Part shown: piece after piece, positions 55,193 to 63,812 of the stretch
Position numbering within the stretch: position 1 is the stretch's first letter
Layout of the letters: each line of letters begins with the position of its first letter
Assembly: GCA_963712305.1 (NCBI GenBank)
Contig: CAVQHI010000001.1
Location: 2,046,001-2,110,000 of the forward strand
DNA length: 64,000 nucleotides
Origin: DATFNI01 sp963712305
GTDB lineage: Bacteria; Bacteroidota; Rhodothermia; Balneolales; DATFMH01
Direction of reading: 5' to 3'
Position numbers and translations under genes: made by a program
The notes under the pieces: model-generated
Told to the model about the DNA's origin: nothing
Seen by the model: only the letters and a program-made list of their open reading frames with translations
Database searches by the model: none

Positions 55193-55214
55193 AAAGCCCC
55201 GAAGTCGGGGCTTT
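55193..55214 (+). terminator. Hairpin inside the left end of the IS, upstream of the transposase
   Basis: AAAGCCCCG and CGGGGCTTT pair perfectly (9 bp, loop AAGT) and are followed by ACTATTTT. It can stop transcription entering from outside, or sequester the transposase ribosome site in read-through RNA, which are known ways for IS elements to limit their own activity. Confidence 0.75.
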
Positions 55215-55256
55215 ACTATTTTAGGAGGTCCAACCCAACCTAAAATATCACTGACT

Positions 55257-56441
55257 ATGACAAATGTAACACTATTTGCCCAGATTATGCAGACCTTAGA
55301 CCGCCTTAGCTTCACCAAACTGGTCAGCAAACATGGCACCGACAAGCACGCCAAAGGAATCACCAGCTGGACGCATCTGACAACGATGCTGTTCTGCCAG
55401 TTCTCGAAGTTAAACAGCCTTCGTGATGTCTGTAATGGTCTTAAATCAGCAAGTGGAAACCTCAATCATTTAGGCATTACCCGTGCTCCGTGTAAATCTT
55501 CTTTATCCTATCAAAACAAGCATCGCGATTGGCGGCTGTTTCAGGATTACTACTTTACGATGATGAAAAAGCTTAGCGGGATGGCTCGATTCAGGCAGAC
55601 CCGTTTTAAGATCAAAAGCAAGATCCTGCTATTGGATTCGACCACCATTAGCCTCTGCCTGAGTTTATATGATTGGGCCAGGTTCCGCAAGAAGAAAGGA
55701 GCTATCAAACTCCACACCCTGCTTGACTACGATGGATGTCTTCCGGTGTATATACGTATGACGGATGGAAAGCCTCACGACTCCACCGTAGCAAAGGAGT
55801 TATCCTTGCCCGTTGATGCGGTAGTCGTAGCTGATCGGGCCTACGTTGATTTCCCAACCCTGTACCGGTGGAACACCGAAGGCAGCTATTTTGTCATCCG
55901 CCTCAAAGATTCCATCCAATTCAAACGGGGAAAAGAAAAACCTCTCCCAGAGGGGCGCCACGAGCATGTCCTGGTCGATGAATACATTGAATTGAGTCAT
56001 CCCCCGACCTATCAAAAATATCCCACCAGGCTACGGCGTGTGGTGGTCTACGATTCGGACAAAGATCAAACGATTGAGCTGATTACCAATCAATTTACCT
56101 GGACAGCAAACACCATCGGTGAGTTGTACAAAGCCCGATGGGACATTGAAATCTTCTTTAAAGAGATCAAACAACTACTCAAAATCAAATCCTTTCTGGG
56201 GACTACGGCCAATGCTGTGCTCATTCAGATTTGGACAGCATTGATTGCTATGCTGATCTTGAAATACCTCAAAGCCTGCGCCTCCTACCGCTGGTGTCTA
56301 TCCAATATGGTGGCGTTTCTGCGATTAAACCTGTTTGTCAAGTTTGACCTGAAAAAGCTAATGGACCATCCCTTTAAACCTCCGGATATCCCCCCAGAAT
56401 CCGATTATAAGCAGATAAATTTGTTTAATTGGGGGGATTGA
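55257..56441 (+). CDS. IS4-family DDE transposase
   Basis: The 394-residue product has an N-terminal DUF4372-like domain (FTKLVSKHGTDKHAKGITSWTHL), the first catalytic Asp in LLLDSTTISLCL, the second in VVADRAYVDFPTLY and the YREK-like block with the catalytic Glu in YKARWDIEIFFKEIKQLLKIK. It ends with a typical hydrophobic helix (WTALIAMLILKYLK). Frame and motifs are intact, so it should be active. It fills most of the IS at 55158-56523. Confidence 0.93.
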   Translation: MTNVTLFAQIMQTLDRLSFTKLVSKHGTDKHAKGITSWTHLTTMLFCQFSKLNSLRDVCNGLKSASGNLNHLGITRAPCKSSLSYQNKHRDWRLFQDYYFTMMKKLSGMARFRQTRFKIKSKILLLDSTTISLCLSLYDWARFRKKKGAIKLHTLLDYDGCLPVYIRMTDGKPHDSTVAKELSLPVDAVVVADRAYVDFPTLYRWNTEGSYFVIRLKDSIQFKRGKEKPLPEGRHEHVLVDEYIELSHPPTYQKYPTRLRRVVVYDSDKDQTIELITNQFTWTANTIGELYKARWDIEIFFKEIKQLLKIKSFLGTTANAVLIQIWTALIAMLILKYLKACASYRWCLSNMVAFLRLNLFVKFDLKKLMDHPFKPPDIPPESDYKQINLFNWGD

Positions 56442-56523
56442 TTTTGGAAGTGCGAAAAAATCTGTCCTAAACAGTCAGAAACGCATATAATTCGTAAATT
56501 GCAAAACGTTTTGGACAGCTATG

Positions 56524-56532
56524 CTATGGCAA
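56524..56532. repeat. Target-site duplication of the IS element, right
   Basis: CTATGGCAA, identical to 55149-55157. Confidence 0.85.
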
Positions 56533-57381
56533 TTAATTTTGCAACCATCGGTTCATTTAGTAATCGATAAGAAAAGTCGCTGCCTCATCTTATAAGGACC
56601 TGCACCTATATGCAATATTCAAAACGGTGTATCCGACAGCAACATCAGATTGATCGCGGTCAATAATATTTGGAATGGTCTCACTCTAATACTCCCCCGA
56701 GGCTCCCGGGACGGAGAAAGATAACCTGCCCGAAAACGCTAAAAGTGGTACCAAACGCCTACTAAGTTTGCAGCCAGAATAGATTTCTCTACCGACACTT
56801 GGGGATCGGAATGACATTGAGAGGTTGGCGAATATGATTTCGTTATCTCGAACTCACATTATTTTAAATCAGGTGAAGGTGTGAAAGGTTTATGATTTAA
56901 TTGCCAGACAAATTATATACAAAAAATAAGTCTGTCCCGTCGGTTTCAGTTCTGAATTTCTATTCCGGCAAGCTGGGATTCAAAAAAGTAACGTCTGAGA
57001 AGAGCTGCAATATAATGTCAGATAAGGAAATGACCGTTTATCCTATAAAAAAATAAACGGTCATTTTGGGGTCTTGCCTGTGTTGAGCAATTCGATTAGT
57101 TAAATATTTTATACAGCGTGTAGAAATTACAACGTTTTTTCAAACATGATTCGTCATGCAACGATATAATAAAAGAGGGCCCGCCGTGGGTGACCAGACC
57201 CTCTTTTCATCGCACTCTGCCATTGTGTGGCTATGTCGAGCTCAATTATCCCGCCTCTCTTGTGTTAGTAGAGCATTGGCTAACTGTTTGTGGAATGGAT
57301 TTTTTTCTACATTGTGATTCATAAATAATCAACTGTTTTGATTTTCTACTCGTAAAGTCAATGAATAGAAAATGTCTTTAT
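56533..57381. other. Long intergenic region with repeat and two hairpins
   Basis: About 850 bp with no convincing gene. It holds copy 2 of the TTGGCAGCCA-type repeat (56767-56816). A perfect 13-bp stem AAATGACCGTTTA / TAAACGGTCATTT (57028-57066) is followed by TTGGGG. A terminator-like hairpin AAAAGAGGG / CCCTCTTTT lies at 57171-57207. As no gene ends close to these hairpins on the plus strand, a short transcript may be made here. Confidence 0.5.
57171..57207. terminator. Orphan terminator-like hairpin
   Basis: AAAAGAGGG (57171-57179) pairs with CCCTCTTTT (57199-57207); T and A runs on each side make it usable in both directions. It could terminate the minus-strand regulator gene that ends at 57382, which is about 175 bp away. 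Confidence 0.55.
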
Positions 57382-58008
57382 TTACATTGCAAACTGTTTA
57401 ATGTCCGGAACACTGTCCCAGCCCATAGCTCTCATAATCCTGGAACGATATGACCGAACCGCGCTGACACTTATTCCTAACTCAATGGCTATGTTAAGAA
57501 TATCTTTATTCGCGGCAAGCAGACACATAACTTTAAACTCTATGTCCGATAGTAACTTGCGTAAAGATTCATTGTTATTTTTATCTATGTTCTGAAATAC
57601 AAACTCCCTTATTTCTGTTGATACATATTTTGTGCGATGCATAACAATTTGCTTTATTGCCGCCACCAAATCTTCGGGAGCATTTGACTTCATTATGTAT
57701 CCCGATGCTCCTTCTTTAAGAGCTTCAAGAGCAAAGTCTCTGTCATGATGCATACTCAGAATTAATACATCCAAATTCGGGTATTCTTTTTTAATTTTTT
57801 TCAGAGTTTCTAAACCACAGTTATCTGACATCGATATATCGAGAATCAGGAGATCTATGTCATCTTCATGTTGCGATATATGTTGCATTGTTTCGCCTGC
57901 CGTACTGGCCTCGGCAACCACTCTGGTCTCCAAAGAATCTCGAGTCAGGATTTCTTTTACCCCTTCCCTTACCAATGGAAAATCATCTGCTAACAAAATA
58001 TCTATCAT
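57382..58008 (-). CDS. NarL/FixJ-type response regulator, orphan copy
   Basis: The 208-residue product has a receiver domain with acidic pocket (LLADDFP), phospho-acceptor Asp57 (LLILDISM) and the Thr/Ser-Lys switch region (LILSMHHDRDF, GYIMKSN). A LuxR-type helix-turn-helix follows at about 150-205 (LSDIEFKVMCLLAANKD, NIAIELGISVSAVRSYRSRI). It is a paralogue of the regulator at 58593 but lies 584 bp downstream of it, without its own kinase. A dyad at 58170-58190, upstream of this gene, resembles one upstream of rsbR, so it may be controlled by the stressosome-linked regulator or by itself. Confidence 0.88.
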   Translation of the reverse strand: MIDILLADDFPLVREGVKEILTRDSLETRVVAEASTAGETMQHISQHEDDIDLLILDISMSDNCGLETLKKIKKEYPNLDVLILSMHHDRDFALEALKEGASGYIMKSNAPEDLVAAIKQIVMHRTKYVSTEIREFVFQNIDKNNNESLRKLLSDIEFKVMCLLAANKDILNIAIELGISVSAVRSYRSRIMRAMGWDSVPDIKQFAM

Positions 58009-58592
58009 ATTAATCCGATCTTTTTTTAATCGTAATTCTTAAACTCTGAAAACAACTTATAGCTACGGATACAAATACGAAATAGGACAATGTTTGAAAA
58101 AATTGTGATATATAGACGCGATTGGTTGTAAGTGATTTCGCCACATGCATCACGATTTTTTTTATGATTTTGTCGCAATAAATACTACAAATACTATTAA
58201 ACACACGCCTTAAACCGTATACTTCAGTCACTTATTAAGGATAGCAAGCAATACGTAATTAGATGCTTTTATATGCATTTCATCAGAAAACCAGCGTTTT
58301 TTTGTTCTTTTATAATAACCTGTTTCTTATCAGAGATACATATAATCATGCATATCCCGATATCATCTCTTGAATAATTAAAACGGTCTAACAAGAAAAT
58401 TAATCTTATACAGTTTAGTCCTGTTCCAGTATTCTCAAGTACCAGCGATAATAGTAGCTATGGTACCTCGACCAACCCAATCAGGGAGAAAGGTTTTAGA
58501 CCGAAATGATTGTACTGGCTCGGCTGAAGATAAGGGATATAGGGAACGTTGATTATTTAAAGTTCTTTATGGCTTCCCATATAAAATTCCTT
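58009..58592. other. Control region between the two response regulator genes
   Basis: About 580 bp without coding signs. It must contain the promoter of the orphan regulator. The 21-bp dyad-like element at 58170-58190 is the only strong signal. Confidence 0.5.
58170..58190 (-). promoter_or_regulatory. Candidate operator, imperfect dyad (shared with rsbR upstream region)
   Basis: TTGTCGCA-ATAAA-TACTACAA matches the element at 63541-63561 (TTGTAGTA-ATAAG-TACTACAA) at 18 of 21 positions. It lies about 160 bp upstream of the orphan regulator gene. The half-site spacing fits a dimeric LuxR-type regulator. Confidence 0.5.
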
Positions 58593-59234
58593 CTAGACCA
58601 ACAGCCGGTGATCTATGGCGTAGCGCGCCAGTTCAACGTTTGACTCGACATTCAGTTTCTTAAAAATGCGAGCCCTGTAAGTATGGATAGTGTGCGGACT
58701 CAAAGACAGGTCACTAGCAATATCTTTAACTTTTTTTCCTTCTGTCAACAAGCACATCACCTGGAATTCCCGGTCAGAGAGGATCTCATGCGGCGGACCT
58801 TGAGCATCTTTTTCCATGCTTTCTGCTAATTGTTCAGCAACCTCTGGAGTAATGTAGCGGCGTTTTTTTAAAACAATCCGCTGTATAGCGTTTACTAATT
58901 CGTCGGGCACGCTGTTTTTCGCCAAATAACCTGCTGCACCTGCCCGCACCGCGCGAACGGCAAATTGTTCTTCGGGATGCATACTTAAAATAAGGACCGG
59001 GATATGGCTGAATTGTTGTTTAATATCTTTCAACACATCCAGACCGTTCCGGCCGGGCAACGTAATATCGAGAATCACCAAATCAACCGTGTCATTTTGC
59101 CTTAGTTTCCCCAATATTTCCCCGGCATTTGCAGCTTCAGCAACAACTTTAAAATCCGAATTCTGAGCCCGGAGTATATTTTTAATTCCTTCCCTAACAA
59201 GCGGATGATCATCCGCAATAAATATCTTTATCAT
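58593..59234 (-). CDS. NarL/FixJ-type response regulator of the stressosome operon
   Basis: The 213-residue product has a receiver domain (IADDHPLVREG, Asp56 in LVILDITLPGRNG, LILSMHPEEQF, GYLAKNS) and a canonical LuxR-type helix-turn-helix (LSDREFQVMCLLTEGKKVKDIASDLSL, SPHTIHTYRARIFKKLNV). It follows the histidine kinase gene by 20 bp, so the two are a cognate pair. It is the likely transcriptional output of the RsbRST pathway in this organism, taking the place that SigB occupies in Bacillus. Confidence 0.92.
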   Translation of the reverse strand: MIKIFIADDHPLVREGIKNILRAQNSDFKVVAEAANAGEILGKLRQNDTVDLVILDITLPGRNGLDVLKDIKQQFSHIPVLILSMHPEEQFAVRAVRAGAAGYLAKNSVPDELVNAIQRIVLKKRRYITPEVAEQLAESMEKDAQGPPHEILSDREFQVMCLLTEGKKVKDIASDLSLSPHTIHTYRARIFKKLNVESNVELARYAIDHRLLV

Positions 59235-59254
59235 CTTGTTTAGTTCAGGTTGGA

Positions 59255-60733
59255 TTAAACAGTATCACCATTTTTGGCAGGTAACCGTATTACCACACTC
59301 GTACCTTCTCCTGGCTTTCCTGATATTATCGCGTTGCCTCCTAAAGCCAGTGCCCGCTCTCGCATGCCAAGAATACCAAAGGAATTGGAATCGTTTATTT
59401 CATTCTTCCTAATCCCACAACCATTATCACTTATTTCTAATTTAATATCGTTATCGGATCTGTTTAAAGCAATATTCACCCTTGTTGCACCTGCGTGTCT
59501 GACAACGTTTATTACAGACTCCTGAAACATCCGGAAGATGGTGAGAAGCTGTTTATCATCAAATCTCTGAGATAAAAAACCTTCACTCATATTATTTTGA
59601 AAATCAAATGTAAGATCCGTGCGCGCCTGAATATGTTTTATCTCCCATTTGATAGCATCAACGAGACCTAATTTGTCCAGAACTTCGGGGCGTAGCTCAT
59701 TGGTAATGCGTTGTACTGAACGGATGATAACATCAATACGATGAAGCAACGTATTAAAAACTGATTCTATATCTGAATTTCCCTCTCCCTCAGATACGTC
59801 CATTTGCTTTAAGGTGTCATCTTTCAACAACGAGACGTCGATCTTCAGCACCGTAAGCATTTGTCCCAATTCGTCGTGAATTTCACGCGCAATGCTTATT
59901 CGTTCTTCTTCACGAACTTCTTCAATACGTTTTGTAAGTTTTCGGAGTTTTTCCTGTGACTTTCGGATTTCAACTTCCACCCGTTTTCGCACCGTAATAT
60001 CTCGTGAATTTACAAGCACGCCATGAACCGAGGAATGATGGAGCAAGTTTCGTGCTATACTTTCGAGGTAACGCCAGGAACCATCTTTATGCTTAATCCG
60101 GTATTCGGCTTTGTCGACGCGGGAAGGTGTTTTAATACCCTTTTCGAACAAATCCAGGACAGCGTCCACGTCATCAGGATGAAGCCTGTCAAACGCCTTT
60201 GTACCTAAAAGTTCATTTGAATTATATCCAATGATTCGTTCAGATGACGGGCTGAGAAATAAATATTTACCCTTCTCATCAAGTATGGCGATCATATCCA
60301 AAGAGTTATCAACAATGGATTGGGTATACTCCTTACTTTGAACGAGAAGCTCATTAGCCCGCTTCCGTTTTCTTACCTCATCTTCAAGTCTCAGGTTCAT
60401 TTTGTTTAATGTACGATTCTGCTCCCTGAGCTGTTTCACAGTCGATTCAAAACCGCGGTTTCTTATCTCAACAGAAATGAGAGCTTCCTTTATGAATTTT
60501 GATGCGCGCTGAAACAAAATCTCCAGATCGACCTTTTCCTGATATTCAGATAGGATGTTAGCAAGAGTTTGATGATGCAGCTGGATTATATCGAGCGCGT
60601 TCACACCATCATTAGAGGTGAGTCTGCCAAACTCATAGGCAATATTCAGTGACTCTTCGTCCTCATTAATGAGATATTTCTTTAGTGCATTAACAAAATC
60701 TAATGATTGGATTTTGTGACCTGAAGCATTCAT
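59255..60733 (-). CDS. Histidine kinase with RsbU-type N-terminal domain (RsbU_N-PAS-HisKA_3-HATPase)
   Basis: The 492-residue product begins with a helical domain at about 10-90 (VNALKKYLINEDEESLNIAYEFGR, LDIIQLHHQTLANIL) like the N-terminal RsbT-binding domain of the phosphatase RsbU. Then come a linker coiled coil (95-135), a PAS domain (about 138-250; MIAILDEKGKYLFLSPSSERIIGY, LHPDDVD), a HisKA_3 dimerisation domain with His286 (ISIAREIHDELGQML) and a C-terminal ATPase (DNGCGIRKNEI, FGILGMRERALALGG). No membrane helix is present. The start ATG overlaps the rsbX stop by one base (TAATG), so the two are co-translated. RsbT released from the stressosome would be expected to act on this kinase. 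Confidence 0.9.
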   Translation of the reverse strand: MNASGHKIQSLDFVNALKKYLINEDEESLNIAYEFGRLTSNDGVNALDIIQLHHQTLANILSEYQEKVDLEILFQRASKFIKEALISVEIRNRGFESTVKQLREQNRTLNKMNLRLEDEVRKRKRANELLVQSKEYTQSIVDNSLDMIAILDEKGKYLFLSPSSERIIGYNSNELLGTKAFDRLHPDDVDAVLDLFEKGIKTPSRVDKAEYRIKHKDGSWRYLESIARNLLHHSSVHGVLVNSRDITVRKRVEVEIRKSQEKLRKLTKRIEEVREEERISIAREIHDELGQMLTVLKIDVSLLKDDTLKQMDVSEGEGNSDIESVFNTLLHRIDVIIRSVQRITNELRPEVLDKLGLVDAIKWEIKHIQARTDLTFDFQNNMSEGFLSQRFDDKQLLTIFRMFQESVINVVRHAGATRVNIALNRSDNDIKLEISDNGCGIRKNEINDSNSFGILGMRERALALGGNAIISGKPGEGTSVVIRLPAKNGDTV

Positions 60734-61368
60734 TATTCTCTCAAATATCGTGCAACCAAAATCAATGCATCGTCATTTTTCTTAGAATACCCCTTACTAA
60801 TGTATTCGGCTATTTGCTCTGTTGAACCCTGCAAATACAACTCATCAACATAGTCATTTTGAATACCATCAGTAGTGAATATGAGCGTATCTCCAAACTG
60901 CAACGGCAACATCGTAACCTGCAATACCGGAAGCTTAAATCCAACAATTCCGCTTCTTTGCATAATTGTCATCTGTGAAGGCTGTATCTCACCTTTTTCA
61001 CGATGGAAGTAAAATCCGTTAACATTTCCAATTCCTATCCACGACATTGTTTTCTTTTGCCAGTTGAATGAGGCGATATTCATTACGACACCGCGTGTAT
61101 TTTTTAAATCTTCGTGACAGCGTTTCACAAGGTCCATCAGCGAATCTGTCTGTTTTGCATGTTCATCGAGTACCTGGATTGCTTTTTTCCCAGCCAATGC
61201 CGCCTCATGGCCATGACCTAATCCATCTATAGCCGCCAGCAACAGCCTGTCGCGAAAAGCCTTAACATAGTAGCGGTCGCCACTCTCCACCTGCCCGGGA
61301 AGCGCCAGGCGAAGAATGCTCCATGTAATGCCTTCAATAGTTTCAGTTAGTTGATTCTCTACCTTCAA
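60733..61368 (-). CDS. rsbX: PP2C/SpoIIE-type phosphatase, RsbX-like
   Basis: The 211-residue single-domain phosphatase has metal-binding segments SGDRYYVKAFRDRLLLAAIDGLGHG and ALAGKKAI, VGNVNG-like IGIGNVNGFYF and a C-terminal LIFTTDGIQND with YSKKNDDALILVARY. This is the RsbX type, with no regulatory N-terminus. RsbX removes the phosphates that RsbT puts on RsbS and RsbR and so resets the stressosome. It overlaps rsbT by 26 bp and the kinase gene by 1 bp. Confidence 0.88.
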   Translation of the reverse strand: MKVENQLTETIEGITWSILRLALPGQVESGDRYYVKAFRDRLLLAAIDGLGHGHEAALAGKKAIQVLDEHAKQTDSLMDLVKRCHEDLKNTRGVVMNIASFNWQKKTMSWIGIGNVNGFYFHREKGEIQPSQMTIMQRSGIVGFKLPVLQVTMLPLQFGDTLIFTTDGIQNDYVDELYLQGSTEQIAEYISKGYSKKNDDALILVARYLRE

Positions 61369-61819
61369 TATATTTCCATTTTACCATAACTACGGTTGTG
61401 CCCACACCCACTCTGGATATGATATTAAACTCATCCATCAAACGTTTGGCTCCCGGCAAGCCAATGCCCATGCCTTTTCCCGTCGAGTAACCATCCATTA
61501 GGGCCATTTTCAAATCCGGTATCCCCGGACCTTCGTCTCTTGAAGTAATTACGATCCCAAATAATCGTTTCTTTTCAACCAGATCGATTTGTACTTCTCC
61601 GGTCTGGGCATATTCAATGATATTACGGGCGATCTCAGAAATTGCAGTAGCAATAAACGTCTGATCATTATTGGAAAACGCTACCTCTTTTGCGAGGTTT
61701 CTACCAGTTTCACGGACAGTAATAATATCATCACTTGTTCTGATCGAAGTGATGATGCTTTTAATGATTTTGTATTTATCCACCGTTATTGGCTTTAAAC
61801 TAACTACGCGTCCAGACAT
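61343..61819 (-). CDS. rsbT: Serine kinase / switch protein RsbT
   Basis: The 158-residue product is a GHKL-type ATPase with the N box ATAISEIARNIIEYAQTGEV and G1 box TSRDEGPGIPD, then GYSTGKGMGIGLPGAKRLMDEF, all typical of RsbT. RsbT phosphorylates RsbS and RsbR within the stressosome upon stress. Once released, it activates the next protein (RsbU in Bacillus; here probably the kinase at 59255). The start at 61819 matches the usual N-terminus closely, and no better Met lies upstream. Confidence 0.92.
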   Translation of the reverse strand: MSGRVVSLKPITVDKYKIIKSIITSIRTSDDIITVRETGRNLAKEVAFSNNDQTFIATAISEIARNIIEYAQTGEVQIDLVEKKRLFGIVITSRDEGPGIPDLKMALMDGYSTGKGMGIGLPGAKRLMDEFNIISRVGVGTTVVMVKWKYIEGRESTN

Positions 61820-62133
61820 TGAAACTGATAGCGTCGAGGCCGTAGTTTATTACTTCAACGGATCTGCGTTGATCATTCCGAATAATATTTAAAGATGTAT
61901 TGAAAACATTCATCTTCATACCTACAGAAATATCAGGTAAAAATATTCTGGTCAAATACTCGCATATAATATTATGAGCGACATACTGCTATGTTCATTT
62001 GCACACACATTTATAAATCTCAAAATAACAATCGAAATTTTCGTTTTTAGCAAATTGCAGAGTTAATTCACAACTCTCCACTACTTCTCTCAAAAAAAGA
62101 ACATGTAAAGGCATCTATATTATTTAACTGTAC
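61820..62133. other. Gap between rsbS and rsbT
   Basis: An unusually long spacer (314 bp) for genes whose products form one complex; in Bacillus rsbS and rsbT are adjacent. I see no reading frame and no clear terminator. A second promoter for rsbT and the downstream genes may lie here. Confidence 0.5.
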
Positions 62134-62490
62134 CTACTTTCCGACAATCCTGTTTAGCAGTGAAATTCCTTCATCAAGATCCAGGGCAGTATAAATATCT
62201 CCCAAATTTAGACCAAGCTGTACCATTGCAAATGCCACTTCGGGTTGTATGCCGACAATAACGGTTGCGGCACCCCGTAGCCGAATCATACTTGCTATAT
62301 CACGCAAGGTTCGTGTGGCAAAAGAATCCATGATGTCGAGTACCGTAACATCGACTATGACTCCTTTCGCGCGAACTTTCTGGACTTGAACAATCAAATC
62401 TTCCATGAGCTGCAAAAGTTCTTGGTCACTGAGCGAGGATTGTATGGAGGCAATAAGGTAATTACCTTCTTTTAGGATAGGTACGCGCAT
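62134..62490 (-). CDS. rsbS: Stressosome scaffold RsbS (STAS)
   Basis: The 118-residue single STAS-domain protein begins with VPILKEGNYLIASIQSSLSD and carries the phosphorylatable Ser56 in LDIMDSFATRTLRDIA, equivalent to the RsbS serine targeted by RsbT. AATVIVGIQPEVAFAMVQLG follows as in the family. RsbS and RsbR build the large stressosome particle that holds RsbT. It starts 21 bp after rsbR. Confidence 0.93.
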   Translation of the reverse strand: MRVPILKEGNYLIASIQSSLSDQELLQLMEDLIVQVQKVRAKGVIVDVTVLDIMDSFATRTLRDIASMIRLRGAATVIVGIQPEVAFAMVQLGLNLGDIYTALDLDEGISLLNRIVGK

Positions 62491-62511
62491 AACTGATTAA
62501 TCAGTATCCTG

Positions 62512-63420
62512 TCATGTTGTCGATGGTGCAACTTGCTGAACTTTATAGCCTAACTGTCGTTCTGCTTCTTCAATACCGCCCTGCAGGTCACCAACCGTGA
62601 TAATTTTAGTTAGATCCACACCTATTGTAACAAGTGTTTGTGCAATTTCTGCGGACAAACCCGTAACAATAACAGTCGCTCCCAATAGCCTCGCGGCATC
62701 GACAGTCTGAACCAGGTGATTTGCTACCGTCGAGTCCATTGCAGCAACTCCCGTGATATCCATTACGACAACTTTTGCCCGGTTATTCCGGATGGCATGC
62801 AGAAGCTGTTCTGTCATCTGTCGCGCACGCTGCGGATCGATAATACCAATCATTGGCAGGATAAGAAGGCGCTCCCGTACCTGAAGAACCGGAGTGGACA
62901 GTTCCCGAATCGCCTCCTGCTGCTCACGAATAATACGTTCCCGTTCCTGCACGAATCCAACAGCCACCGTATTTGCAATACGGTTTGCAGCTGGCTCGTA
63001 GGCATCAAGGATTCGATTCAGTTTGTCAAAATCGCCACGGTACTTCGCGAAGAGTGATCTTGCCAGCACGTCACGCAAAAGCAGCACAATACCAATGACT
63101 TCATGCGTTTCAACCCCCCTTGGGATAATCCTCTCTGACAGATTACGCGAATATGCCTGCAGTGCTTCATAGGTTCCGGTCTCGAGAGCCTCCACATAAT
63201 TATCATAAACAGAAGTTGCCTCAGCAAGGATCTCGCTGCGCGTCATTGCTGTCAACAATTGAGACTCCGTTATTCGGCGAGCCCATTCTTCCCGTAATTT
63301 GCTGCGATTCTCACGCAGGTGTGCTACAAGCTCCCGTAATAATGATACCGTACTTTCATCTGCTGGTCTGTCAGGTATAGGTGGCGTTTTTCTGCTGTCG
63401 TCTTTGTCTTTCAGTGCCAT
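62512..63420 (-). CDS. rsbR: Stressosome sensor RsbR
   Basis: The 302-residue product has a variable N-terminal sensor domain (about 25-160; helical, RsbRD_N-like: LRENRSKLREEWARRITES, SERIIPRGVETHEVIG) and a linker helix (GFVQERERIIREQQEAIRELSTP). A C-terminal STAS domain follows with the two conserved threonines at positions 176 (ELSTPVL) and 231 (AAMDSTVANH), the sites phosphorylated by RsbT in Bacillus. It is the first gene of the operon. The signal detected by the N-terminal domain is unknown. Confidence 0.93.
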   Translation of the reverse strand: MALKDKDDSRKTPPIPDRPADESTVSLLRELVAHLRENRSKLREEWARRITESQLLTAMTRSEILAEATSVYDNYVEALETGTYEALQAYSRNLSERIIPRGVETHEVIGIVLLLRDVLARSLFAKYRGDFDKLNRILDAYEPAANRIANTVAVGFVQERERIIREQQEAIRELSTPVLQVRERLLILPMIGIIDPQRARQMTEQLLHAIRNNRAKVVVMDITGVAAMDSTVANHLVQTVDAARLLGATVIVTGLSAEIAQTLVTIGVDLTKIITVGDLQGGIEEAERQLGYKVQQVAPSTT

Positions 63421-63540
63421 GATATTATTTTTTTGCTAATCACTATAACGTCTTATTTGACGCAAAACACAATCCCGTGCATGATATAAATAGAATAGAT
63501 TTTTCGGAGACGTGCCGAAATAGCGTAATCTGTGATTTGC

Positions 63541-63561
63541 TTGTAGTAATAAGTACTACAA
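63541..63561 (-). promoter_or_regulatory. Candidate operator, perfect dyad upstream of rsbR
   Basis: TTGTAGTA-ATAAG-TACTACAA is a perfect 8-bp dyad, about 120 bp upstream of rsbR. A related element with the same spacing stands before the orphan response regulator (58170-58190). It is a candidate binding site for one of the two LuxR-type regulators of this region. Confidence 0.55.
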
Positions 63562-63812
63562 ACATGGGGTTACTAAGTCATTAAAATCTAAATAAAACGA
63601 AGCATTGCTACGAGTATCGCAATCAGACTAATTGCATCAATTTTTTAAAACGCCTGTCTAATTTGTGTTTTCTTAGTCAGCACTGAACGAGGTGGGGAGT
63701 CCATTTTCGACAACTGGCATACCAAGCATTATTAGTCTAAAGCAGAAAGATTCCAGTCTCTGAGAATTCATCTTTTATAACCTGGTAGTTTTGATGTTCA
63801 TGGGGATTTAGA

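Larger units (their letters stand above)
55158..56523 (+). mobile_element. IS4-family insertion sequence, complete (1366 bp)
   Basis: The ends read CACATCTGTCCAAAACGTTT (left) and, in reverse complement, CATAGCTGTCCAAAACGTTT (right). That is a terminal inverted repeat with 17 of 20 positions equal, starting with CA as in many IS4 members. Both ends are flanked by the 9-bp direct repeat CTATGGCAA, so the insertion is intact and probably recent. It carries one transposase gene and a hairpin terminator ahead of it. Confidence 0.9.

Noticed and set aside
55149..56532. IS ends placed at CTGTCC (55163 and 56518)
   Set aside because: That choice leaves no target duplication; extending 5 bp on each side yields matching CA ends and a perfect 9-bp direct repeat.
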